From JBBATK01 sp046052705 (GTDB taxonomy: Bacteria; Bacteroidota; Ignavibacteria; Kapaibacteriales; NICIL-2), in assembly GCA_046052705.1 (NCBI GenBank), contig JBJOLU010000140.1:1-12982 (forward strand): 12,982 bases of DNA, written 5' to 3'. The notes beneath the pieces were generated by a model, which worked only from the letters and a program-made list of their open reading frames with translations, was not told where the DNA came from and made no database searches. Positions 1 to 6,410 of this stretch are shown piece by piece; the first letter of the stretch is position 1, and each line of letters begins with the position of its first letter. The translations under genes were made by a program, and so were the position numbers.

Positions 1-1254
1 AGCATCGATGCCTCTACCTATACCGCCGATGTGTGCCGGTGGACTGCCCATCATTTGTTGTTCAGAGGCGTTGGCGGCAACGCGGTTCTGGCATCGCAGG
101 GAAACGTGTACGGCGGCAAAGCAATCTGGGTGATAACCGGAGATTCAGCTGTGGTCGAGAACATCACCTTCAAAGACGCCCGCTGTGTGGACAGAAACGG
201 CGCTGGCATTCGATTGGAAGGTCACCACATGGTGGTGCGCTCATGTGTGTTCGACGGCAATGAGGACGGAATTTTAGTTGGTGCAATTCGTCCGTGCACC
301 ATGCTTATTGAGTACTGCGAGTTCAGCAATAGCGGGTTCGGAGACGGCCTATCGCATAATCTGTATATCGGTGCCATAGATACTCTCATCTTCCGGTTTA
401 ACTACACCCATGGTTGCAAGATTGGGCACGAGCTAAAGAGTAGAGCCGATGTGAATTTCATCTTGTTTAACCGTCTCGCTACCGAGGCTCTCGGAACCGG
501 CAGCAGGTGTATCGATCTTCCTAACGGGGGTATCGCTGTGATCACCGGTAATGATATTCAGCAGGGTCCGTGGACGCAAAACTCCAACATGGTTGGTTAT
601 GGTTTAGAGGGGCTTCGAGGCGGCATAAACCACCAGCTCTATTTGTCGCAGAACACATTTGTCAGCACTCGAAGCACCGCCCTCTTTACGTCGTTTGCGG
701 AAGGCACTGAGTGCGTAGCTATGTGGAATAATTTGTTTTTTGGGAAGGGTATCCTTTGGCCATCCGCTACTACGGTAGGCATTTCAAGCGTTGCAAACAT
801 TCATCGCGATGATGCCAACGGCGAACTCAAGGACGAGCAAAGTGGCAACTATGAGTTGAATAGTTCTTCCATAGCCAGAGACAGCGCCGATTGGGAAAAC
901 GTTCCCATGCTGGCATCTGAGCTTCTTAATCCAACGTTGGAATATGTTCACCCAAGGTCGCGAAAAGTTCGTTGTGAGGACAAACGTAAAGATGTTGGAG
1001 CTCATGAGTTTTGTATCCCCGTAAACGTATTTGGAAATGAAGACCATGTTGATGACGATGACGTCGAAGTCGTCGTGCAAAATGGTACTCTGCGTTTTCC
1101 TTCTGTACAATCGCGCGTCATCGTGTGGACGGTGAATGGAGTGCATGTACGTACGTACACAAACATCAGGGATATTGAACTCTGCCACCTACCACAAGGT
1201 GCTCTCTTTCTCCAAACTCCTACTCGTATTCGCTCCTTGATCAACGTTCGGTAG
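1..1254 (+). CDS. Secreted right-handed beta-helix protein with T9SS-like C-terminal domain (5' end missing)
   Basis: The reading frame is open to the left edge (it reads SIDASTYTAD before the first possible GTG at 31), so the start lies outside the window. About 417 residues are visible. Most of the protein consists of short beta-strand repeats typical of parallel beta-helix (pectate-lyase-like or NosD-like) proteins, for example ENITFKDARCV, MVVRSCVFDGNEDGI, MLIEYCEFSNSG and LYLSQNTFVS. Such folds usually bind or cleave polysaccharides, but no catalytic set can be assigned. An acidic run (DHVDDDDVEVVV) separates the helix from the last ~65 residues. These have the pattern of a type A T9SS sorting domain: a V-WTVNGVHVRTY strand pair, then LPQGALFLQ, then a basic strand (RIRSLINVR) at the very C-terminus. 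Export by T9SS and cell-surface or extracellular location are therefore inferred. The beta-helix call is firm, the enzymatic role is unknown, and the sorting domain is likely but judged by eye. Confidence 0.8.
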   Translation, partial: SIDASTYTADVCRWTAHHLLFRGVGGNAVLASQGNVYGGKAIWVITGDSAVVENITFKDARCVDRNGAGIRLEGHHMVVRSCVFDGNEDGILVGAIRPCTMLIEYCEFSNSGFGDGLSHNLYIGAIDTLIFRFNYTHGCKIGHELKSRADVNFILFNRLATEALGTGSRCIDLPNGGIAVITGNDIQQGPWTQNSNMVGYGLEGLRGGINHQLYLSQNTFVSTRSTALFTSFAEGTECVAMWNNLFFGKGILWPSATTVGISSVANIHRDDANGELKDEQSGNYELNSSSIARDSADWENVPMLASELLNPTLEYVHPRSRKVRCEDKRKDVGAHEFCIPVNVFGNEDHVDDDDVEVVVQNGTLRFPSVQSRVIVWTVNGVHVRTYTNIRDIELCHLPQGALFLQTPTRIRSLINVR

Positions 1255-1332
1255 AACCGGGAGCAGAGTATTGAGAGGAACTATGAGAGGGTATACCTTG
1301 TTCGTCACACGTACTTGATAGCGAACGGGAAA

Positions 1333-1368
1333 GTCACCACCCACGTTCAATGAACGTGGAATAGTGAC
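1333..1368. repeat. Nested inverted repeat, possible operator or RNA hairpin
   Basis: The core is a perfect 9-bp inverted repeat with a single-base centre, CCACGTTCA-A-TGAACGTGG (1341-1359). It is flanked by a second matching pair, GTCAC (1333-1337) and GTGAC (1364-1368), giving 14 potential pairs around a small internal loop. No T-run follows on either strand, so it is not a standard intrinsic terminator. It lies about 160 bases before the likely korC promoter and about 80 after the beta-helix gene. It could be a dimeric regulator's binding site or a 3'-end hairpin. The structure is certain; its function is unknown. Confidence 0.6.
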
Positions 1369-1516
1369 GATAAGTAGTAGGCTGTGATGATGCAGACACG
1401 GAAAGAATGGACGAAAGAGGTAAATTGGACGAAAACATCCCTATTACTGCGTTGAAAAAGTCCGCTCCCTCGCACACGATATTCCCCTTTTCCCCGTCTG
1501 ACTCGCCACAATCTGC

Positions 1517-1524
1517 TATTTTTG
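1517..1524 (+). promoter_or_regulatory. Probable korCAB promoter (-7 element TATTTTTG)
   Basis: TATTTTTG matches the Bacteroidota -7 consensus TAnnTTTG exactly. Transcription would begin near 1530, leaving a leader of roughly 38 bases before the TTG start of korC. No TTTG -33 box is seen at the expected 19-21 base distance, so the call rests on the -7 element and its position. Confidence 0.5.
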
Positions 1525-1567
1525 CGGGCAGCAAAACATCAATCACCCACTATCAACGAGCGTAGTT

Positions 1568-3358
1568 TTGAAACCTACAGATATTTCCGACCCGGAGTAT
1601 TTTCACAAAGTTGTTGATTGTCAGTATGCGTGTCCGGCGCATACCCCCGTTCCTGAATACATCCGCCTCATCGCGGCAGAGCGTTACACCGAAGCATACA
1701 TGATTAACTGGGAATCGAACGTGTTCCCGGGCATTTTGGGCCGCACCTGCGATCGTCCCTGCGAACCGGCATGCCGGCGCGTGCGCGTAGAGGAAGAGCC
1801 CGTGGCAATATGCCGATTGAAACGTGTAGCAGCCGACAACAAGAGCGGCGTCGAAGACCTTATTCCCAAAGGCCCATTTCCTTCCAACGGAAAGAAAGTG
1901 GCACTTATAGGCGGAGGTCCGGCATCGCTGACAGTAGCGCGCGATCTTGCGCCGCTTGGATATGAGATTCACCTGTACGACGAAATGGAGTTTGGCGGCG
2001 GTATGATGCGTAGCCAGATACCCTCGTTCCGTCTGCCACTGTCGGTTCTGAATGAAGAAGTTGATTATATCCTGAACATGGGTATTCACACGCACTTCAA
2101 GCACTATGTATCAAGCATGCGAGATGTTCTTTCCAAAGACTACGATGCAGTGTTTGTAGGTACGGGCGCACCCCGAGGCCGCGACATCAACATCCCCGGC
2201 CGCGAAGAAGCAGCGAAGAACATTCACATCGGTATTGAGTGGTTGGCAAATGTTGCCTTTGAGCACACCGCTACCGTTGGCAAGAATGTGATTGTCCTTG
2301 GTGGTGGTAATACTGCGATGGATTGCTGCCGCACCTCTCGCCGTCTGGGCGGAGAAAACGTGAAGGTAGTTGTTCGCAGTCCCTTCTCCGAAATGAAGGC
2401 TTCCCCGTGGGAGAAAGAGGATGCGATGCACGAGGATATTCCTATCATCGATAACCACGTTCCCAAAACCTTCGTTGTTGAAAACGGCGTGCTGAAGGGA
2501 ATGACCTTCGAGAAAGTTAAAGCTGTGTACGACGAGAAAGGCAAACGTCAACTTGTGCCCACCGGCGAGCCTGATGTGTTTATCGAGGCAGATGATGTAT
2601 TGGTTGCCATTGGTCAGGAAAATAGTTTCCCCTGGATTGAACGCGACCTGGGCTTGCAATTCGACAAATGGGACATGCCCGTTGTGAACGAAACATCCTT
2701 CCAATCCACTCTCCCCAAGGTATTCTTTGGCGGCGACGCGGCATTTGGTCCGAAGAATGTGATCACTGCGGTGGCGCAAGGCCACCAAGCGGCTGTGTCC
2801 ATCGATCTGTTCTGCAACGGCAAATCGGTGTTCGAGCGTCCTGCTCCGCACACCAATCTTGTGAGCCAGAAGATGGGTATACACGAGTGGATCTATGATA
2901 GCGCGGTCACAACCGATCAGCGTTTCAAAGTACCTCACGCGGATAAGTCGCTGACCCTTACCGACCGCAAGAAGGAAGTTGAACTAGGGTTCGACCGCAG
3001 CACCGGCTTCCACGAAGCACAACGCTGCCTGAACTGCGATGTTCAAACGGTATTCTCTGCACCCCGCTGTATTGAATGCGATGCATGTGTAGACATTTGT
3101 CCCACATCATGCATCAACTTCACCGTGAATGGCGAGGAAGAAGATCTGCGTCAACGACTACTGGCACCATCGTTGGTTGAAAGCCAGGACTTGTACGTAG
3201 CCGATGGTTTGAAAACAGCCAGAGTAATGGTGAAAGACGAAAACGTGTGCTTGCATTGCGGCTTATGCGCTGAGCGTTGCCCAACCGCAGCATGGGACAT
3301 GCAGAAATTTGTATATCAAGTAACGAAGGCCGGAAATCAATGTCGAGTAATAGCATGA
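1568..3358 (+). CDS. korC: KorC: GltD-like FAD/NAD(P)-binding iron-sulfur subunit of 2-oxoacid oxidoreductase
   Basis: A 596-residue flavoprotein of the glutamate-synthase small-subunit type that should move electrons between the KorAB Fe-S cluster and NAD(P). Visible domains in order: an N-terminal Fer4_20-like cysteine domain (C18-x3-C22, then C61-x3-C65-x3-C69); an FAD Rossmann motif (LIGGGPA, around 112-119); a second NAD(P)-binding motif (VLGGGNTAMD, 243-252); a GltD-type closing segment (FFGGDAAFG); and two C-terminal 4Fe-4S ferredoxin motifs, C501-x2-C504-x2-C507-x3-C511-P and C561-x2-C564-x2-C567-x3-C571-P. Azoarcus evansii 2-oxoglutarate:NADP+ oxidoreductase is the known precedent for such a subunit acting with KorAB. 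The start is TTG at 1568; the first in-frame ATG (residue 45) would cut off essential cysteines. Upstream in-frame codons stay open to 1502 but lie mostly before the predicted transcription start. The gene overlaps korA by 19 bases. An alternative generic label is NADPH-dependent glutamate synthase beta-chain-like protein, but no large glutamate synthase subunit is nearby. Confidence 0.85.
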   Translation: MKPTDISDPEYFHKVVDCQYACPAHTPVPEYIRLIAAERYTEAYMINWESNVFPGILGRTCDRPCEPACRRVRVEEEPVAICRLKRVAADNKSGVEDLIPKGPFPSNGKKVALIGGGPASLTVARDLAPLGYEIHLYDEMEFGGGMMRSQIPSFRLPLSVLNEEVDYILNMGIHTHFKHYVSSMRDVLSKDYDAVFVGTGAPRGRDINIPGREEAAKNIHIGIEWLANVAFEHTATVGKNVIVLGGGNTAMDCCRTSRRLGGENVKVVVRSPFSEMKASPWEKEDAMHEDIPIIDNHVPKTFVVENGVLKGMTFEKVKAVYDEKGKRQLVPTGEPDVFIEADDVLVAIGQENSFPWIERDLGLQFDKWDMPVVNETSFQSTLPKVFFGGDAAFGPKNVITAVAQGHQAAVSIDLFCNGKSVFERPAPHTNLVSQKMGIHEWIYDSAVTTDQRFKVPHADKSLTLTDRKKEVELGFDRSTGFHEAQRCLNCDVQTVFSAPRCIECDACVDICPTSCINFTVNGEEEDLRQRLLAPSLVESQDLYVADGLKTARVMVKDENVCLHCGLCAERCPTAAWDMQKFVYQVTKAGNQCRVIA

Positions 3359-5172
3359 GTAATGTAGTTAAGGTTAATGATTTTGTTGTTTCGTTTGCCA
3401 ATGTAAACGGTACCGGCTCGGCCAGTGCCAACACCATGTTTGCGAAATCTATTTTCCGCATGGGCATTCCTATCTCGGCAAAGAATCTCTTCCCCTCGAA
3501 CATTCAAGGCTTGCCCACATGGTACGAAGTACGGGTGAGCGAGAAAGGTTATCTGGGGCGCCGCGCCGGCATCGACATGATGGTTGGCTTGAATGCCCAA
3601 AGCTTTGCCAAGGACGTTCGCTCGGTGCTTCCGGGCGGATACTTTGTGTACGACTCAACAAAGCTTATTCGCAAAGAGAATATTCGCGAGGACATCACCT
3701 ACATTGGAATACCCATGATGCAGATTTGCATGCAGGAGTATTCCGATCCCCGTCAGCGACTGTTGTTCAAGAACCTCATTTACGTTGGCGCACTGGCCCG
3801 TCTGATGAACATCGATCTTGATGTGGTACGCGGTGTGATTGCCGACGAGTTCAAGAAAAAACCAAAACTCATCGAACCGAACGTTCACGCCATGCAACTC
3901 GGCGTGAAGTATGTTGAGGAACACTATCCTGAGCCTATTACCCTCCGTTGCGAAACGCGCGACTTGGTGGGCGATAGCATCATGATTACCGGCAACTCTG
4001 CCTGCGGCCTCGGTGCCGTCTATGCCGGAGCCACCGTAGCAGCATGGTATCCTATCACTCCATCTACCAGCATGGTAGGCGGATATGAGAAGTATGCCAA
4101 CAAGCTGTTGGTGGATAAGGAAACCGGAGAGAAGAAGTTCGCGGTGGTTCAAGCCGAAGATGAGCTTTCTGCCATTGGTATGGTGCTTGGTGCAAGCTGG
4201 AACGGCGCACGTGCATTCACCGCCACCAGCGGCCCCGGCATCTCGTTGATGAATGAGTTTATAGGCTTGGCATATTTCGCTGAAGTGCCGACGGTGCTCG
4301 TTGATGTGCAGCGTGCGGGTCCGTCTACCGGAATGCCCACGCGCACACAGCAATCAGACGTTCTGCTTTGCGCATATGCATCACACGGCGACACAAAGCA
4401 CCCCTTGCTCTTCCCCAGCACTCCCAAAGAAGGCTTTGACATGATGGGGACAGCATTCGATGTAGCAGAGCAGTTGCAAACACCCGTGATCGTAATGACC
4501 GATCTTGATTTGGGTATGAACGATCACATGTCTCCCGCGTTCACCTGGGACCCCACCACGGTGTACAATCGTGGTAAAGTGCTCAGTGCGAATGACCTTG
4601 AGAACATGAAAGAGTTTGGCCGCTATCTGGATGTGGACGGCGATGGCATTCCCTACCGCACCATTCCCGGAACACACCCCACCAAGGGCTCGTTCTTTAC
4701 TCGTGGTTCCTCGCGCGACGAATACGCCCGGTACACGGAAGACGGCGCCACCTATGTTCGTAACATGGACCGCCTGTTGAAGAAATGGGAAACAGCCAAG
4801 AGCTTGGTGCCTGCTCCCGAGTTTTATCAGGAACAAAATTCACATTCTATAGGCATCATATTCTATGGTACCACGGCCTATCCGGCATTGGAAACCTTGG
4901 ATGTACTTCGTGAAGACGGTGTACTGGTGGATGCTATGCGTATTCTGGCATTTCCATTCAACCACCAAGTGAATGAGTTCATCGACGCGCACGATGTGGT
5001 GTATGTAATAGAGCAAAATCGCGACGCTCAAATGCGCACCCTGCTCATGGTAGAATGTGATGCAGACCCCAAGAAGCTGCGCAAAGTGCTCAACTACGAC
5101 GGCATGCCCATTACTGCAGCAGCCATCGCTGCAGCCATCAAGGCAGATCACGAGGTTGAAGTGGCTAAGTAA
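3340..5172 (+). CDS. korA: KorA: 2-oxoacid (2-oxoglutarate):acceptor oxidoreductase, fused gamma-alpha subunit
   Basis: With KorB this enzyme decarboxylates a 2-oxoacid, probably 2-oxoglutarate to succinyl-CoA, passing electrons to Fe-S clusters in the cytoplasm. The first ~190 residues are the gamma domain (FANVNGTGSASANTMFAKSI near the start, then SEKGYLGRR). The alpha domain begins around G218 with GNSACGLGAVYAGAT and carries the family's YPITP motif at 237-241, followed by TSGPG (296-300) and GPSTGMPTRTQQSD. The 610-residue length fits the fused gamma-alpha subunits known from archaea and proteobacteria. I chose ATG 3340 because GAAGG lies 10 bases upstream (3325-3329) inside korC. An ATG at 3355 overlapping the korC stop (ATGA) is an alternative, and the frame is open further upstream to 3277. 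The overlap implies translational coupling with korC. Overall sequence resembles the alpha- and betaproteobacterial KorA type by memory. The family is certain; the substrate is inferred. Confidence 0.9.
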   Translation: MSSNSMSNVVKVNDFVVSFANVNGTGSASANTMFAKSIFRMGIPISAKNLFPSNIQGLPTWYEVRVSEKGYLGRRAGIDMMVGLNAQSFAKDVRSVLPGGYFVYDSTKLIRKENIREDITYIGIPMMQICMQEYSDPRQRLLFKNLIYVGALARLMNIDLDVVRGVIADEFKKKPKLIEPNVHAMQLGVKYVEEHYPEPITLRCETRDLVGDSIMITGNSACGLGAVYAGATVAAWYPITPSTSMVGGYEKYANKLLVDKETGEKKFAVVQAEDELSAIGMVLGASWNGARAFTATSGPGISLMNEFIGLAYFAEVPTVLVDVQRAGPSTGMPTRTQQSDVLLCAYASHGDTKHPLLFPSTPKEGFDMMGTAFDVAEQLQTPVIVMTDLDLGMNDHMSPAFTWDPTTVYNRGKVLSANDLENMKEFGRYLDVDGDGIPYRTIPGTHPTKGSFFTRGSSRDEYARYTEDGATYVRNMDRLLKKWETAKSLVPAPEFYQEQNSHSIGIIFYGTTAYPALETLDVLREDGVLVDAMRILAFPFNHQVNEFIDAHDVVYVIEQNRDAQMRTLLMVECDADPKKLRKVLNYDGMPITAAAIAAAIKADHEVEVAK

Positions 5173-5239
5173 GAACAGGACCCACAGAATACGGTAGGCT
5201 TTAAGTAAATCAACAAAGAAACATCTACGGTACGTTTAT

Positions 5240-6292
5240 ATGTCATTCATCAAACCACAGTTCTCTCACCCGCAACTTCCAAAGAACGAGCTGGGATACT
5301 CGCGTAAAGACTATGAAGGTGTGATCTCCACTCTGTGCGCAGGATGCGGGCACGACTCCATCAGCGGTGCTATTGTTCAAGCCTGTTACGAGATGAACGT
5401 TGAGCCACATCGCGTGGCTAAGCTCTCGGGTATCGGCTGTTCGTCGAAGACGCCGAATTACTTCTTGAATAATTCTCACGGATTCAACTCCGTGCACGGC
5501 CGTATGCCCTCGGTAGCAACGGGAGCAAATCTTGCCAATCGCAATTTGTTGTACCTGGGTGTATCGGGCGACGGTGACACAGCATCCATCGGTATGGGCC
5601 AGTTTGTTCATGCCATTCGCCGAGCGCTGAACATGACCTATATCGTAATGAACAATGGCTGTTATGGACTGACTAAAGGTCAGGACTCTGCCACCGCCGA
5701 TGCGGGCTCCAAGAGTAAAGCCGGTTCAACGAATCCCTTTGCGGCTATTGATCTCTGCGCCTTGGCTATTCAGCTTGGAGCAAGCTTTGTGGCGCGCAGT
5801 TTCAGCGGCGATAAGGCGCAGCTTATTCCCCTTATCAAAGCGGCAATGTCGCATCACGGTTTTGCTTTGCTTGATGTTGTATCGCCGTGTGTTACCTTCA
5901 ACAACAACGAAGGTTCAACCAAGAGCTACGACTTTGTTCGTGATCACGAGGCAGTGCTTTCCGAGGTAGGATTTGTGCCGCTGAAAACAGAGATTACGGT
6001 GGCGTACGAAGATGGCGGAAGTAAGATGGTGGAGCTGCACGACGGTTCACATGTGGCGCTTCAGAAACTGGCTTCTGATTACGATCCGACCAATCGTGAT
6101 TCAGCTATGAATGCCTTGGAGCAGGCAAAATCTCGTGGCGAGATCCTAACCGGTTTGATGTACATCGACACCGAATCGCGCGATTTACACGATATTATTT
6201 CTACGTGCAAGAAGCCGCTCAATGAGCTTACCGAACAAGATTTAATGCCGTCGGTAGAATCGTTGTTGGCTATCAACGCAGAGCATCGGTAA
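5240..6292 (+). CDS. korB: KorB: 2-oxoacid (2-oxoglutarate):acceptor oxidoreductase, TPP-binding beta subunit
   Basis: A 350-residue catalytic subunit that binds thiamine pyrophosphate and the proximal 4Fe-4S cluster. The TPP/Mg motif is G110-D-G-D113 with the closing N138-N139 about 25 residues later. Likely cluster ligands are C33 and C36 (LCAGCGHDS), C67 (GIGCSSKTP) and C217 (SPCVTFNN), the usual four-cysteine layout of this family. Other conserved stretches are SHGFNSVHGRMPSVATGANL and YGLTKGQ followed by SATAD. It follows korA after a 67-base gap with no promoter motif that I recognise, so it is probably cotranscribed. No clear Shine-Dalgarno precedes the ATG. A strong terminator follows, ending the operon. 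The alternative substrate pyruvate cannot be excluded from sequence alone, but the fused-KorA plus KorC context favours 2-oxoglutarate. Confidence 0.9.
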   Translation: MSFIKPQFSHPQLPKNELGYSRKDYEGVISTLCAGCGHDSISGAIVQACYEMNVEPHRVAKLSGIGCSSKTPNYFLNNSHGFNSVHGRMPSVATGANLANRNLLYLGVSGDGDTASIGMGQFVHAIRRALNMTYIVMNNGCYGLTKGQDSATADAGSKSKAGSTNPFAAIDLCALAIQLGASFVARSFSGDKAQLIPLIKAAMSHHGFALLDVVSPCVTFNNNEGSTKSYDFVRDHEAVLSEVGFVPLKTEITVAYEDGGSKMVELHDGSHVALQKLASDYDPTNRDSAMNALEQAKSRGEILTGLMYIDTESRDLHDIISTCKKPLNELTEQDLMPSVESLLAINAEHR

Positions 6293-6347
6293 GCGGGTAA
6301 GCAGGCAAGCAGTAAAGCTAACTAGCAGTTATAAACAGAGAATATGT

Positions 6348-6377
6348 GGGGGTGATCACGCGATCATCCCCTTTTTT
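6348..6377 (+). terminator. Intrinsic terminator of korCAB
   Basis: A 10-bp stem (GGGGGTGATC, 6348-6357, with GATCATCCCC, 6362-6371; one G-T pair) with an ACGC loop is followed by six T residues. The T-run lies only on the plus-strand side, so it serves korB and not the convergent minus-strand gene. Confidence 0.9.
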
Positions 6378-6410
6378 ATTCAGCGGAATTCTTATTTAGA
6401 GGAATTTCCA

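Larger units (their letters stand above)
1255..1567. other. Intergenic region upstream of korCAB
   Basis: This 313-base stretch has no convincing gene. It contains a nested inverted repeat (1333-1368) and a Bacteroidota-type promoter element (1517-1524), both listed separately. No U-tract terminator follows the beta-helix gene. A 52-codon frame on the plus strand (1407-1565) and a 70-codon frame on the minus strand (1334-1546) are open here. Neither has a usable ribosome-binding site or a recognisable sequence, and I do not call them. Confidence 0.6.

Noticed and set aside
1334..1546. 70-codon minus-strand frame in the same intergenic region.
   Set aside because: No Shine-Dalgarno, low-complexity sequence, overlaps the inverted repeat and the korC promoter, and no family resemblance.
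1407..1565. 52-codon plus-strand frame ending two bases before the korC start, considered as a leader peptide or small gene.
   Set aside because: The only purine-rich stretch is directly against its ATG, too close for a ribosome-binding site. It spans the predicted korC promoter, and its sequence matches nothing I recognise.
2111..2938. 275-codon minus-strand frame opposite korC.
   Set aside because: It lies entirely antisense to a clearly conserved FAD/NAD(P)-binding region and has no recognisable domains; such shadows are common opposite codon-biased genes.
3655..4353. 232-codon minus-strand frame opposite korA.
   Set aside because: Antisense to the conserved alpha domain of KorA, His/Gly-rich with no motif; treated as a shadow.
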